Part shown: one piece after another, positions 8,991 to 17,307 of the stretch | Layout of the letters: each line of letters begins with the position of its first letter | Position numbering within the stretch: the first letter of the stretch is position 1 | Source: Bacteroidaceae bacterium | Lineage (GTDB): Bacteria; Bacteroidota; Bacteroidia; Bacteroidales; Bacteroidaceae | NCBI GenBank assembly: GCA_017428785.1 | Contig: JAFRQD010000006.1 | Span: 26,098-90,097, forward strand | Length of the DNA stretch: 64,000 nucleotides | Direction: 5' to 3' | The notes under the pieces: generated by a model | The model's database searches: none | What the model saw: the letters and a program-made list of their open reading frames with translations, nothing else | What the model was told of the DNA's origin: nothing | Translations under genes and position numbers: made by a program

Positions 8991-9854
8991 CTAAATCTTT
9001 ATCGCCCAAAGATACCCCGCATATGTCAAAATCTGCTGCATGACAAGCAGAGGCATCAATTCGAGTGTGCAAAAGTACACAATTAAATGCAAAGTGCCAT
9101 AAATTTTCGGAAAAAATATCTTATAAGTCTTGAAAAGGAGCACTATCTTGACCAAAACGACAAGACAAAACGCCAAAAACGGAACTTTTTCGTGCGGAAC
9201 AGGAAGATACATCACCGCCAAGGCAAAAACCAAAAGGAACATGGCCTCCATCACATAAAGAAACGTGTAGGAACGCTGCCATGTAAAGATTTTTTCCTGT
9301 CTGAAGAACACCCAATTCACAAAGCCCGACATCAGCCTCTTCAACAGGAAATAGCAGAGCCAGACCACGAAGAAGGCGGCGAAAAGAAGGTAGGGCGTCT
9401 CGGAGAACAGGTAGAACTCGGTGTCGTGCTGGACATAGGCAAAGGTGATGATGGCTGCCGTGAGCGAAAGCAGCACGACGGCAACGAGGCGAGTGGAATA
9501 GCGGAGCGGGTCGTCCACAAGCGGCTCGTCGGCCTTGCCCGGTATGGGCAGGAAGACGCTTCGCAGCAGCTCGCTGAATTTCTTCCTGAGGCGCATCACA
9601 AGATTCGCCGCAAGCAACAGGCACACTAACAACAGCAGCCCGCTCCAGGCATTGTTGCGGAAGCTGAAGGGTGTGGCCGCCGCTCCGAAGCCGAAGGGAC
9701 GGTAGGGCACTTCCGTGTGCACCAGGCTGTCGCCGCTGAAGTAGCCGCAGTCGTCAAAGGATATCAAGTCCTCGGCAAGCGTGTCCTGCGGCTCCGGCTG
9801 GCAAAGCGTGTCGGCACAAAGTGTGTCGTTGCATAGCGAATCAGGCAGGATCAT
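8991..9854 (-). CDS. DUF4271 domain membrane protein
   Basis: An integral membrane protein of unknown function found in Bacteroidetes next to hemD. About 287 residues: a soluble N-terminal stretch of roughly 70, then about six hydrophobic segments (for example WSGLLLLVCLLLAANLVM, LVAVVLLSLTAAIITFAYV, LLFAAFFVVWLCYFLL). I chose the ATG at 9854 because it overlaps the stop of the upstream LOG gene as ATGA, a common coupling arrangement; an in-frame ATG at 9887 is the alternative. No catalytic motif is visible. Confidence 0.8.
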   Translation of the reverse strand: MILPDSLCNDTLCADTLCQPEPQDTLAEDLISFDDCGYFSGDSLVHTEVPYRPFGFGAAATPFSFRNNAWSGLLLLVCLLLAANLVMRLRKKFSELLRSVFLPIPGKADEPLVDDPLRYSTRLVAVVLLSLTAAIITFAYVQHDTEFYLFSETPYLLFAAFFVVWLCYFLLKRLMSGFVNWVFFRQEKIFTWQRSYTFLYVMEAMFLLVFALAVMYLPVPHEKVPFLAFCLVVLVKIVLLFKTYKIFFPKIYGTLHLIVYFCTLELMPLLVMQQILTYAGYLWAIKI

Positions 9855-10444
9855 ATCTTGGCAAAGCGACGGATGCTTGTGTCCCAAAGCGGCGTCTCGA
9901 GCGCCATCTTCAGCGCAGCCTCAGGCGTCGGGGCAATCTGCCAGATGTCGGCATGCACGGGGCGCATGAAATTCTCCTTGATGGCCAGGTGAAGGGTGTT
10001 GAGCATCGAGTCGAAATAGCCATTTGTGTTGAGGAGGACGATGGGTTTGAGGTAGAGGCCGAGCTGTTTCCACACAATGAGTTCCATGAGTTCGGCAAAG
10101 GTGCCGCATCCGCCAGGCAGGAAGATGCCGGCATTGCTTAGCTCAGCCATCTTGGCCTGGCGCTCGTGCATGTCGGGCGTCTCTATGATCTCGGTCATCC
10201 CCTCGTGGCACCAACCCTCTTTTATCATAAAGGTCGGGATGACGCCGATGGCTTTGCCGCCTTTTTCGAGGCAGCCGTTTGCGCTTGCTGCCATGAGGCC
10301 CATGTTTCCTGCGCCGTTAATCAATGTTATGCCTTGCTCGGCCATCAGCTGGCCAAGCTTCTGTGCATCCTGAAAGTACCTTTCGTCTATCTGCGTACTG
10401 CTGGCGCAATAGACAGCTATCTTCTTGTTTGTTTCGCTATTCAT
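9851..10444 (-). CDS. LOG family protein (TIGR00730-type)
   Basis: A Rossmann-fold protein of the family annotated as cytokinin riboside 5'-monophosphate phosphoribohydrolase, which releases a base from a nucleoside monophosphate; the physiological substrate in bacteria is often unknown. The 197 residues carry the hallmark LPGGCGTFAELMELIVWKQ (PGGxGTxxE) and an N-terminal IAVYCASST with INGAGNMGLM. It lies 16 bp downstream of metK and overlaps the DUF4271 gene by 4 bp, so it is probably in the metK operon. Confidence 0.9.
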   Translation of the reverse strand: MNSETNKKIAVYCASSTQIDERYFQDAQKLGQLMAEQGITLINGAGNMGLMAASANGCLEKGGKAIGVIPTFMIKEGWCHEGMTEIIETPDMHERQAKMAELSNAGIFLPGGCGTFAELMELIVWKQLGLYLKPIVLLNTNGYFDSMLNTLHLAIKENFMRPVHADIWQIAPTPEAALKMALETPLWDTSIRRFAKI

Positions 10445-10460
10445 AATGTTTCATTCATAA

Positions 10461-11723
10461 TTATAGGCCGAAAGCCTGCTTAATCTTCTCCACATAGTCG
10501 AGTTTCTCCCATGTGAAGAGTTCGACCGTCACTTCCTTCGTATCCTGATAGAGCGACTCGAAACGCTTTTTTACGATGCGTGGTTCTCGCCCCATGTGGC
10601 CGTAGGCAGCCGTTTCCTCGTAGATGGGGTTGCGGAGCTTGAGGCGCTGTTCGATGGCGTAGGGTGTGAGGCTGAATATTTCCTTTATCTTCTTGGCAAT
10701 CTCTCCGTCGCTCATGCTGACATGGCTCTTGCCGTATGTATCGACGAAGATGCTGACGGGCTCCGCGACGCCTATGGCGTAGCTGAGTTGCACGAGCATT
10801 TCGTCGGCCACACCAGCCGCCACCATGTTCTTTGCGATGTGGCGAGCGGCGTATGCGGCAGAGCGGTCCACCTTCGAGGGGTCCTTGCCGCTGAATGCCC
10901 CGCCGCCGTGAGCGCCCTTGCCGCCGTAGGTGTCGACGATGATCTTGCGCCCCGTCAGTCCGGTGTCGCCGTGGGGACCGCCGATGACGAACTTGCCGGT
11001 GGGGTTGACATAGTAGGTAATCGAGTCCGACGCGTCGAAGAGTTTGCGGACGCGCTCCGAGCGAATGCCTTCGAGCATGCGGGGCACGAGGATTTCCTTG
11101 ACGTCCGTCGCAATGCGCTGCTGCATGGCCTCGTCGGTGTCGAACTCGTCGTGCTGCGTGCTCACCACGATGGTGTCGATGCGCTGCGGCACGCCCTGGT
11201 CGCTATACTCAATGGTGACCTGGCTCTTGGCATCCGGCCTGAGGTATGTCATCACCTTGCCTTCGCGACGGATGGCGGCGAGCGTCCACAGCAGACGGTG
11301 CGCCAGGTCGAGGCTCAGCGGCATGAAGTTCTCGGTCTCGTTGGTGGCGTAGCCGAACATCATGCCCTGGTCGCCGGCTCCCTGCATAGAGCGGTCGCTA
11401 CGGTCCACGCCGCGGTTGATGTCCGCACTCTGCTCGTGTATGGCAGAGAGCACGCCGCAGCTGTTGCCCTCGAACATGTATTCGCTCTTGGTGTAGCCGA
11501 TGCGGTTGATGACCTCACGTGCTATGCGCTGCAGGTCAACGTAGGCCTTTGTCTTTATTTCGCCGGCAAGCACAACCTGCCCTGTCGTGACGAGAGTTTC
11601 GCACGCCACCTTCGAGTCGGGGTCGAAGGCAAGAAGTTTGTCGAGCACAGCATCGCTGATTTGATCGGCCACCTTATCGGGATGGCCTTCGGAGACAGAC
11701 TCCGATGTAAACAAGTAACCCAT
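10461..11723 (-). CDS. metK: S-adenosylmethionine synthetase
   Basis: Makes S-adenosylmethionine from methionine and ATP in the cytoplasm. The product has 420 residues. Signatures seen are [20 protein letters not shown] at the N-terminus, [12 protein letters not shown], and [19 protein letters not shown]. The start at 11723 (MGYLFTSES) was chosen by family homology; the longer frame runs through the leader. It is the first gene of the leftward run and has a roughly 190-nt structured leader behind a TACCTTTG box. Confidence 0.96.
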   Translation of the reverse strand: MGYLFTSESVSEGHPDKVADQISDAVLDKLLAFDPDSKVACETLVTTGQVVLAGEIKTKAYVDLQRIAREVINRIGYTKSEYMFEGNSCGVLSAIHEQSADINRGVDRSDRSMQGAGDQGMMFGYATNETENFMPLSLDLAHRLLWTLAAIRREGKVMTYLRPDAKSQVTIEYSDQGVPQRIDTIVVSTQHDEFDTDEAMQQRIATDVKEILVPRMLEGIRSERVRKLFDASDSITYYVNPTGKFVIGGPHGDTGLTGRKIIVDTYGGKGAHGGGAFSGKDPSKVDRSAAYAARHIAKNMVAAGVADEMLVQLSYAIGVAEPVSIFVDTYGKSHVSMSDGEIAKKIKEIFSLTPYAIEQRLKLRNPIYEETAAYGHMGREPRIVKKRFESLYQDTKEVTVELFTWEKLDYVEKIKQAFGL

Positions 11724-11915
11724 AGTAGAATTAATCCTATTAATATAATTAATAATGTATGGGGAAAGATTCGCGACTGTTATCGCGCCTTGCTGCCGAA
11801 GCATGCAAGAAGTCGGGCACAAATGCGTGAGGAGTCCCGCGGTATCCTCGTTTTAGCATTTTTTACTGTGGTTGCAAGCAGCCCAAATCTATCCACATTT
11901 CGTTTTTCGCGGGTG
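11724..11915 (-). promoter_or_regulatory. structured metK leader, candidate cis-regulatory RNA
   Basis: Read in the metK direction the leader shows three hairpins: GAGGA/TCCTC (11829-11849), a stem TTGC-TGC closed by a TTCG tetraloop (about 11790-11808), and CGCGA/TCGCG (11772-11787). The arms CGGG and CCCG offer an alternative fold that competes with the first hairpin. I do not recognise a named riboswitch class. Confidence 0.4.
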
Positions 11916-11923
11916 CAAAGGTA
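11916..11923 (-). promoter_or_regulatory. TAnnTTTG -7 box for metK
   Basis: TACCTTTG on the minus strand, about 190 bp upstream of the metK start. It lies back to back with the promoter of the U32 gene. Confidence 0.65.
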
Positions 11924-11966
11924 CGACAAATTATTGAAAATTGAAGATTGATAATTGAAAAAAATA

Positions 11967-11996
11967 TTGGATAATGCGAGAAAAGTAGTAACTTTG
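11967..11996 (+). promoter_or_regulatory. promoter of the U32 gene
   Basis: TTG at 11967-11969 and TAACTTTG at 11989-11996, 19 bp apart, fit the Bacteroidetes -33/-7 pattern well. The start codon lies only 8 bp after the box. Confidence 0.75.
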
Positions 11997-12004
11997 CACC
12001 CGAA

Positions 12005-13258
12005 ATGAGGAAACAAGACATAGAGATCATGGCGCCCGTGGGCTCGCCGGAGTGTTTGGCGGCTGCCATCAGGGCTGGTGCCGACAGCATCTATTTCGGC
12101 ATCGAGAACCTGAACATGCGTGCCCACTCGGCCAGCACGTTCAGCATCGACGACCTCCGGCGCATTGCCGAGGAGACAAGGCGCTTCGGCATCAAGAGCT
12201 ATCTGACTGTCAACACCATCATCTACGGGGAGGACCTCGAGCTGATGCGCACCATCCTCGACGCCGCAAAAGCCGCAGGCATCAGTGCGGTCATTGCCAG
12301 CGATGTGGCCGTGATGCTGTATTGCAAGGAGATAGGACAGGAAGTGCACCTGAGCACACAGCTCAACATCAGCAACATCGAGGCGCTCCGCTTCTACGCA
12401 CAGTTCGCCGACGTGGTGGTGCTGGCACGCGAGCTGAACATGGAGCAGGTGGCAGAAATAAGCCATTCCATCGAGAAATATGGCATCTGCGGACCTTCCG
12501 GCAACCCTGTGCGCATCGAGATGTTCTGCCACGGAGCGCTCTGCATGGCCATCAGCGGAAAATGCTACTTGAGCCAGAGCAACTGGGGACGCTCCGCCAA
12601 CAGGGGCGAGTGCATGCAACTCTGTCGCCGCCGTTACACGGTGCAAGATGTGGAGACGGGTACCGAACTCGACATCGAGAACAAGTACATCATGTCGCCA
12701 AAAGACCTCAAAACCATCCATTTCATCGATAAAATGCTCGACGCGGGGGTGCGTGTGTTCAAGATAGAAGGACGTGCACGCGGGCCTGAGTATGTCGATA
12801 CGGTCGTGCGCTGCTATCGTGAGGCTATCGACACGCTATTGTCTCCCGAAGGAGGGCAGGAGGTGTTCCTCGAAAGGCTCGACGAATGGGACGAGCGGCT
12901 GGCGAAGGTGTTCAACCGCGGCTTCTGGGACGGTTACTACCTGGGGCGGACCATAGCGGAGTGGAACGACTGCCACGGTTCGAAGGCCACGGAGCGCAAG
13001 GTCTATTGCGGACGCACGGTGCGCTACTACTCGAAGCTACAGGTTGCCGAGTTCAAGATTGAGGCATGCGAGCTGAGTGTGGGGGACGAGATACTTGTGA
13101 CAGGCCCCACCACAGGCGCCCTGCGAGCCACAGTCAGCGAGATACGCTACGACCTGAAGCCCGTCCAGACGGCTCAGCAGGGTTGGCACATCAGCATACC
13201 CCTCCCGACGAAAGTGCGCCGCAACGACAAGCTGTTTGTCATCAAGCCAACCTCCTGA
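12005..13258 (+). CDS. peptidase U32 family protein
   Basis: U32 proteins were named as peptidases, but characterised members (RlhA, TrhP) take part in RNA hydroxylation, so the exact role here is open. The 417 residues show the N-terminal IEIMAPVGSPECLAAAIRAG with YFGIENLNMRA and the family signature EMFCHGALCMAISGKCYLS followed by CMQLCRRRY, giving the cysteine-rich cluster of the family. The product is cytoplasmic. The gene has its own promoter and ends in array A3 and a strong terminator. The predicted mRNA leader is only a few bases. Confidence 0.88.
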   Translation: MRKQDIEIMAPVGSPECLAAAIRAGADSIYFGIENLNMRAHSASTFSIDDLRRIAEETRRFGIKSYLTVNTIIYGEDLELMRTILDAAKAAGISAVIASDVAVMLYCKEIGQEVHLSTQLNISNIEALRFYAQFADVVVLARELNMEQVAEISHSIEKYGICGPSGNPVRIEMFCHGALCMAISGKCYLSQSNWGRSANRGECMQLCRRRYTVQDVETGTELDIENKYIMSPKDLKTIHFIDKMLDAGVRVFKIEGRARGPEYVDTVVRCYREAIDTLLSPEGGQEVFLERLDEWDERLAKVFNRGFWDGYYLGRTIAEWNDCHGSKATERKVYCGRTVRYYSKLQVAEFKIEACELSVGDEILVTGPTTGALRATVSEIRYDLKPVQTAQQGWHISIPLPTKVRRNDKLFVIKPTS

Positions 13259-13281
13259 TTCTCAGCCCCTCAGCGGACCTC

Positions 13282-13371
13282 AAAAACGCCGCCTGCGGGG
13301 ATTGCCAACGCCGCACGCGGAATTGCCCATCGCCGCACGCGGAAATTGCAATCGCCGCACGCGGCGTTTTT
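13282..13371 (+). repeat. family A array (A3)
   Basis: Four cores bounded by AAAAACGCCGCCTGCGG and CCGCACGCGGCGTTTTT. It lies directly after the U32 gene and is followed at once by an intrinsic terminator. Confidence 0.93.
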
Positions 13372-13375
13372 CATG

Positions 13376-13397
13376 CCCCCACAGGGGGATTTTTTTG
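13376..13397 (+). terminator. intrinsic terminator after the U32 gene
   Basis: CCCCC-ACA-GGGGG followed by ATTTTTTT. This hairpin is also the outer flank of array A3; other arrays carry the same CCCC/GGGG flank. Confidence 0.85.
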
Positions 13398-13414
13398 CCC
13401 CAACTGAGGGCTGT

Positions 13415-13502
13415 TAAGCCTGGAAGGTTATACTATGAGTAACCGAGGGCAGAAACACTAAGCCTGGAAGGCTATACTATGAGTAGCCGAGGGCAGAAGC
13501 AC
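13415..13502 (+). repeat. 44-bp tandem repeat of family B arm
   Basis: Two 44-bp copies (13415, 13459) starting TAAGCCTGGAAGG and ending CGAGGGCAGAA. They are duplications of the left arm of the adjacent family B element, which starts exactly 44 bp further on at 13503. Confidence 0.9.
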
Positions 13503-13697
13503 TAAGCCTGGAAGGCTATACTATGAGTAACCGAGGGCAGAGCCCTCGGACAGAACACGGAGAGCTACGCACCTATCCTGCCTGGAGGGCAGTACATCGG
13601 CATTTCATCGTACTGCCCTCCAGGCAGCAGAGAGCATCTTATCCGCTGATTCCGGAGGCTGAGCCCCCGGTTACTCATAGTGAAGCCCTCCAGGCTT
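13503..13697. repeat. family B long palindromic element (B1)
   Basis: An element of about 195 bp. The left end AAGCCTGGAAGGC is mirrored by GCCCTCCAGGCTT at the right end, GAGTAACCGAGGGC is mirrored by CCCCCGGTTACTC, and an inner pair CTGCCTGGAGGGCAGTAC / GTACTGCCCTCCAGGCAG is perfect. No ORF inside is convincing. Confidence 0.88.
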
Positions 13698-13825
13698 TCT
13701 GTCTTTGGGGTGTTTCAAAGCCAATCCGGGCATGCGGGATTTGTATTTCCCCTGTGCCGGGTTTGTAAACGCTTTGTATTTATTTGTAAAATTTGCATTC
13801 TCATCCGGCTTCTTTCCTTTTGCCG

Positions 13826-13833
13826 TACCTTTG
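13826..13833 (+). promoter_or_regulatory. TAnnTTTG -7 box for the sigma factor gene
   Basis: TACCTTTG, 69 bp before the ATG at 13903. No -33 TTG is seen at standard spacing. Confidence 0.5.
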
Positions 13834-13902
13834 CCTTCGAATTCAAAAGTAACGGACAGCCGGCTGTCTCATTTTCAAAAACAACCCATTTCATCGAGAA
13901 AA

Positions 13903-14517
13903 ATGAGACACAATGTTCAGAAGAACGAGGTGGCAGCCCTCGAGAACCAACTGCCGAAAAGAGGCTATCAACGCTTGAGTGAACTGACGGACGACATGCG
14001 CCTGCTCGTGGTGAGCCACTTGCCGCTTGCCTACGCGGCGGCTTGGCGACTGAGAGACTGCGGCATCGGTCTGGACGACCTGCGGCAGGAGGGTTGCCTC
14101 GGGCTGTGCGAAGCTGCCATGCGCTACAACGAGAATGTGGATTGCACCTTCGCGACATATGCCAGCCATTGGTGCCGGAAGATGATGTTCCTGGCCATCA
14201 AACGCCACAAGAGGGGCGACGACAGTCCGTGCGACGAGTCGCGCCATGAGGATGACGACGAGGACCTGCTGCGCACAGGGCAGATGAACCGCATCCACGA
14301 TGCATTGGGATGCCTCTCTCTCCAGGAGCAGCAAATCATCGACCAGTACTACGGGCTCGACTCCGAACGCCTCAGCATCACGGAGATAGCCGACGGGATG
14401 GGCGTCAGCAAAGCCAGAGCCTCAACCCTCCACCGGCAAGCCCTCCAGAAACTCGAGAAGGCACTCATGAAGCGACCGCTCGTGGACTACCTCGGCCTGT
14501 GGCTCGAGAAAGGCTGA
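13903..14517 (+). CDS. sigma-70 family RNA polymerase sigma factor
   Basis: A sigma factor that directs RNA polymerase to a promoter set. The 204 residues start at MRHNVQKNEV; the longer frame upstream is not protein-like. Region 2 is clear (LAYAAAWRLRDCGIGLDDLR, then FATYASHWCRKMMFLAIKRH), as is region 4 with its helix-turn-helix (LSLQEQQIIDQYYGL, then SITEIADGMGVSKARASTLH). Region 1 is absent, and the linker between regions 2 and 4 is short and acidic (DESRHEDDDEDLL). It is therefore an alternative factor rather than the housekeeping one. No anti-sigma gene is adjacent. Confidence 0.85.
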   Translation: MRHNVQKNEVAALENQLPKRGYQRLSELTDDMRLLVVSHLPLAYAAAWRLRDCGIGLDDLRQEGCLGLCEAAMRYNENVDCTFATYASHWCRKMMFLAIKRHKRGDDSPCDESRHEDDDEDLLRTGQMNRIHDALGCLSLQEQQIIDQYYGLDSERLSITEIADGMGVSKARASTLHRQALQKLEKALMKRPLVDYLGLWLEKG

Positions 14518-14535
14518 GCGACTACCCCACCCCTG

Positions 14536-14558
14536 CCCCTCCCCTTAGAAGGGAGGGG
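14536..14558 (+). terminator. family E hairpin/terminator after the sigma factor gene
   Basis: CCCCTCCC and GGGAGGGG around a seven-base loop, followed by ATTATTT. The weak T-run makes terminator function likely but not certain. Confidence 0.6.
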
Positions 14559-14631
14559 ATTATTTGCATCTATTTCCGTGGATTGGGCAAAATTCTTTGC
14601 TGTTCTGGCCGGTATTCTCGGAAATTATGCC

Positions 14632-14639
14632 TATCTTTG
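14632..14639 (+). promoter_or_regulatory. TAnnTTTG -7 box for the acyltransferase gene
   Basis: TATCTTTG, 18 bp before the ATG at 14658, giving a short leader. Confidence 0.5.
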
Positions 14640-14657
14640 TGGCGCAAAACCATTGGG

Positions 14658-15542
14658 ATGAACAAGAACGGGACGAAGAAGCGACATCACTTCATGCGGC
14701 TCCTGGCGGGGCTGCCTCTGGGCATATTGTATTTGCTGAGCGACATCGCGTATCCCATCGTATATTATATAATAAGGTATAGGCGGCGCCTGGTCCGCGA
14801 GAACCTCCGATGTTCCTTTCCGCAGAAGAGCGAAGCGGAAATCATTAGCATCGAGAAGAAGTTCTACCGCAACCTGTGCGACGTCTTCATCGAGGCCTTC
14901 AAGTGCCTCAACATCACGGACGAGGAGATGCGCCGCCGTGTGGACATCCGCAACTGCGAGCTGCCGGAGCGGCTGGCCGCCGAGGGCAAGAACATCTTCA
15001 TGCTCTTGGGCCACTGCGGCTGCTGGGAGTGGTATCAGGAAGTCAGCGTGCGCTACCGGAACCCCAAGAAGGGCGCCGAGATCTACAAGCACATCGAGAA
15101 CCGATACTTCGCCTCGCTGATGCATGAGATACGCAGCCGCTGGGACACCGAGCAGATAGAGATGCAGCAGACCGTGCGCACGCTGCTCAAATGGCACGCT
15201 GAGGGCGAACCCTTCCTCTGCGGCTTCATACAGGATCAGAGGCCCGACGCTAAGATAAAAGACAAGGTGACCTTCCTCAACCAGGACACCTACCTCTCCC
15301 CCGGAGCGGAGGAAGTTGCCAAGAAGGTCAATGCGGAACTCGTCTATCTCGACGTGGAGAAGACTGCCCGAGGACATTACAGGCTGACATTCACCGAGAT
15401 GCACCCCAACGAGGAGGAAGCCAACAGCCGCTTCCCCCTATCCAGATGCTTCTGGCGACTCATGGAAAGAACCATTCAGAGACAGCCCGAGATATGGCTC
15501 TGGTCGCACAACAGATGGTATAAGTACGAGCTGACAAAATAA
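14658..15542 (+). CDS. lipid A biosynthesis acyltransferase (LpxL/HtrB family)
   Basis: Adds a secondary acyl chain to the lipid A precursor at the inner membrane. The 294 residues start at MNKNGTKKRHHF. A hydrophobic N-terminal segment (LLAGLPLGILYLLSDIAYPI) is followed by the acyltransferase motif GHCGCWEWYQ (H-x4-E) and, further on, PFLCGFIQDQRPDAK. It opens a rightward group with two GT2 genes (13 and 3 bp spacing), consistent with one operon for lipopolysaccharide assembly. The exact acyl position cannot be read from sequence. Confidence 0.9.
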   Translation: MNKNGTKKRHHFMRLLAGLPLGILYLLSDIAYPIVYYIIRYRRRLVRENLRCSFPQKSEAEIISIEKKFYRNLCDVFIEAFKCLNITDEEMRRRVDIRNCELPERLAAEGKNIFMLLGHCGCWEWYQEVSVRYRNPKKGAEIYKHIENRYFASLMHEIRSRWDTEQIEMQQTVRTLLKWHAEGEPFLCGFIQDQRPDAKIKDKVTFLNQDTYLSPGAEEVAKKVNAELVYLDVEKTARGHYRLTFTEMHPNEEEANSRFPLSRCFWRLMERTIQRQPEIWLWSHNRWYKYELTK

Positions 15543-15554
15543 ACGCTACGCATC

Positions 15555-16412
15555 ATGGTCTCAGTCATCGTACCTATTTATAACGCAGAGCGGTACCTGC
15601 GTCGCGCTCTCGACAGCATCCTCAGCCAGACCTGCAAGGACTGGGAAGCCATCCTCGTGGACGACGGCAGCACAGACAGCAGCGGACGCATCGCAGAGGA
15701 ATATGCTGAGTGTGACAGCCGCTTCAAGGTCGTTCACAAATCAAACGGCGGACAGTCAGAAGCCCGGAATGTGGCGTTGGAACACATCAGCGGCGAGTTC
15801 CTCATCTTCCTCGATGCCGACGACTTCCTGCACCCGCAGCTGATGACGCTCTGCCTTGAGGCAATGCAAAGGGACGGCTCCGACATTGTCTGCTTCACCT
15901 ACGACCGCAACTACCGTGCGCTGGCCGTCGTCAAGCATTTCCTGCACCTCGACGACCCGAGGCCGCACTACGAGTTCTACAAGCAGCCACCCTACATCGT
16001 CACAGACAACATCTTCGACTACGCCACCGAGTATTCCAGCCCGAGCGACATCGACAGGCGCTGGGCCGTGAAGCACTGCCAGGCGTGGCGCTGCATGTAT
16101 AAGACATATTCCGTGAGGGACATAAAGTTCCCTACCGGCATCATCTACGAGGACTTCCCCTGGTGGAGCGAAGTGTTGCTCCGAATCAGGCGTTGCACCA
16201 TCCTGAACCTCCCGCTCTATTTCTACTACCCTAACCAACAGAGCGACATACTCTCCACCGACCAAGCCCACAAGATAGAAAGCCTCAGGAAGGGCATCGA
16301 ACTTGCAAAGAACGCCTATGCAAATGCACCGGAAGCAAAGCGAAAAGCATGGGAACGGCACTTCCTGACGCCCTTCGAGGAAAAGCTGAAGAAGAAAGAA
16401 GCGACGCAATAA
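15555..16412 (+). CDS. glycosyltransferase family 2 protein
   Basis: A GT-A fold enzyme that transfers a sugar from a nucleotide sugar. The 285 residues begin with VSVIVPIYNAERYLRRALDS, then VDDGSTDSSG and the metal-binding DADD in LIFLDADDFLHPQ. The C-terminal half carries DNIFDYATEYSSPSDIDRRW and EDFPWWSEVLLRIRRC, which are nearly repeated in the next gene, so the two are tandem paralogues. Probably adds a lipopolysaccharide core or surface glycan residue. Sugar specificity is unknown. Confidence 0.9.
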   Translation: MVSVIVPIYNAERYLRRALDSILSQTCKDWEAILVDDGSTDSSGRIAEEYAECDSRFKVVHKSNGGQSEARNVALEHISGEFLIFLDADDFLHPQLMTLCLEAMQRDGSDIVCFTYDRNYRALAVVKHFLHLDDPRPHYEFYKQPPYIVTDNIFDYATEYSSPSDIDRRWAVKHCQAWRCMYKTYSVRDIKFPTGIIYEDFPWWSEVLLRIRRCTILNLPLYFYYPNQQSDILSTDQAHKIESLRKGIELAKNAYANAPEAKRKAWERHFLTPFEEKLKKKEATQ

Positions 16413-16415
16413 CGT

Positions 16416-17297
16416 ATGGCATACGACATCTCGGTAATCATCCCCATCTACAACGTCGAGCAATACCTGAGAAGGGCTTTGGACAGCCTCTTGGCTCAGA
16501 CACACGACAGCTGGGAAGCCATCCTTGTCGACGACGGCAGCCCCGATGCCTGCGGCGTCATCGCCGACGAATATGCGAACAAGGACAGACGCTTCAAGGT
16601 GATTCATAAGACAAACGGAGGGCTGTCGGATGCCAGGAATGCGGGCATGGAAGCAGCAAGCGGGACGTACCTCCTCTTCCTTGACCCCGACGACTTCTTC
16701 CATCCCCAACTCATGGAGCTGTGCTTCAAGGCAGCAGAGAAAGAGGATGCCGATGCCGTTGTCTTCACATACCACCACTACTATCGCACGATAAACAGAG
16801 TCAGGCATTTCCTCCATCTGCCCGACAGCAAGCCCTCTTTCAAGAAGTATCGCGACATCAAGTATCTTACGACAGACAACATCTTCGCCTACGCCACCGA
16901 ATACTCCCACCCGAAAGACATCGACCGGCGATGGGCAGTGAGGCACTGCCAAGCCTGCTTCAAGATGTATCGGACGAGGCTCGTCAAAGGCATCCCTTTC
17001 GTGAAGGGCATTTATCTTGAAGATTTTCCGTGGTGGAGCGAAGTGCTGCTGCACATCAGGCGGTGCACGATACTCAATCTGCCACTCTATTACTACTACC
17101 CCAACCCGAAGAGCTTCCTCCTGTCGTCCGACACACGCCGCATCGCCGACAACCTGGAGCAAAGCATCCTTGCGGCACAAAAGGTTTACGAGAATGCGCC
17201 AGCCGACAAGAAGGCACTCTGGGAGAAACGCTTCCTTACGCCTTTCCAGCATTATCTGGAGAAGAAGAGGCGCAAGATGAAAGGCTCGAACGGCTGA
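16416..17297 (+). CDS. glycosyltransferase family 2 protein, paralogue of its neighbour
   Basis: The 293 residues share the layout of the preceding gene: ISVIIPIYNVEQYLRRALDS, VDDGSPDACG, and DPDD instead of DADD in LLFLDPDDFFHPQ. The C-terminal EDFPWWSEVLLHIRRCTILN is almost identical to the neighbour. The spacing of 3 bp means one transcript. A recent tandem duplication with divergence in the N-terminal half is the simplest reading; the partners probably add successive or alternative sugars. Confidence 0.9.
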   Translation: MAYDISVIIPIYNVEQYLRRALDSLLAQTHDSWEAILVDDGSPDACGVIADEYANKDRRFKVIHKTNGGLSDARNAGMEAASGTYLLFLDPDDFFHPQLMELCFKAAEKEDADAVVFTYHHYYRTINRVRHFLHLPDSKPSFKKYRDIKYLTTDNIFAYATEYSHPKDIDRRWAVRHCQACFKMYRTRLVKGIPFVKGIYLEDFPWWSEVLLHIRRCTILNLPLYYYYPNPKSFLLSSDTRRIADNLEQSILAAQKVYENAPADKKALWEKRFLTPFQHYLEKKRRKMKGSNG

Positions 17298-17307
17298 CAG
17301 CCAAGCC

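Noticed and set aside
13282-13371. The 22-bp arrays as CRISPR arrays
   Set aside because: The whole 22-bp unit repeats with no unique spacers, the period is too short, and no cas gene is present.
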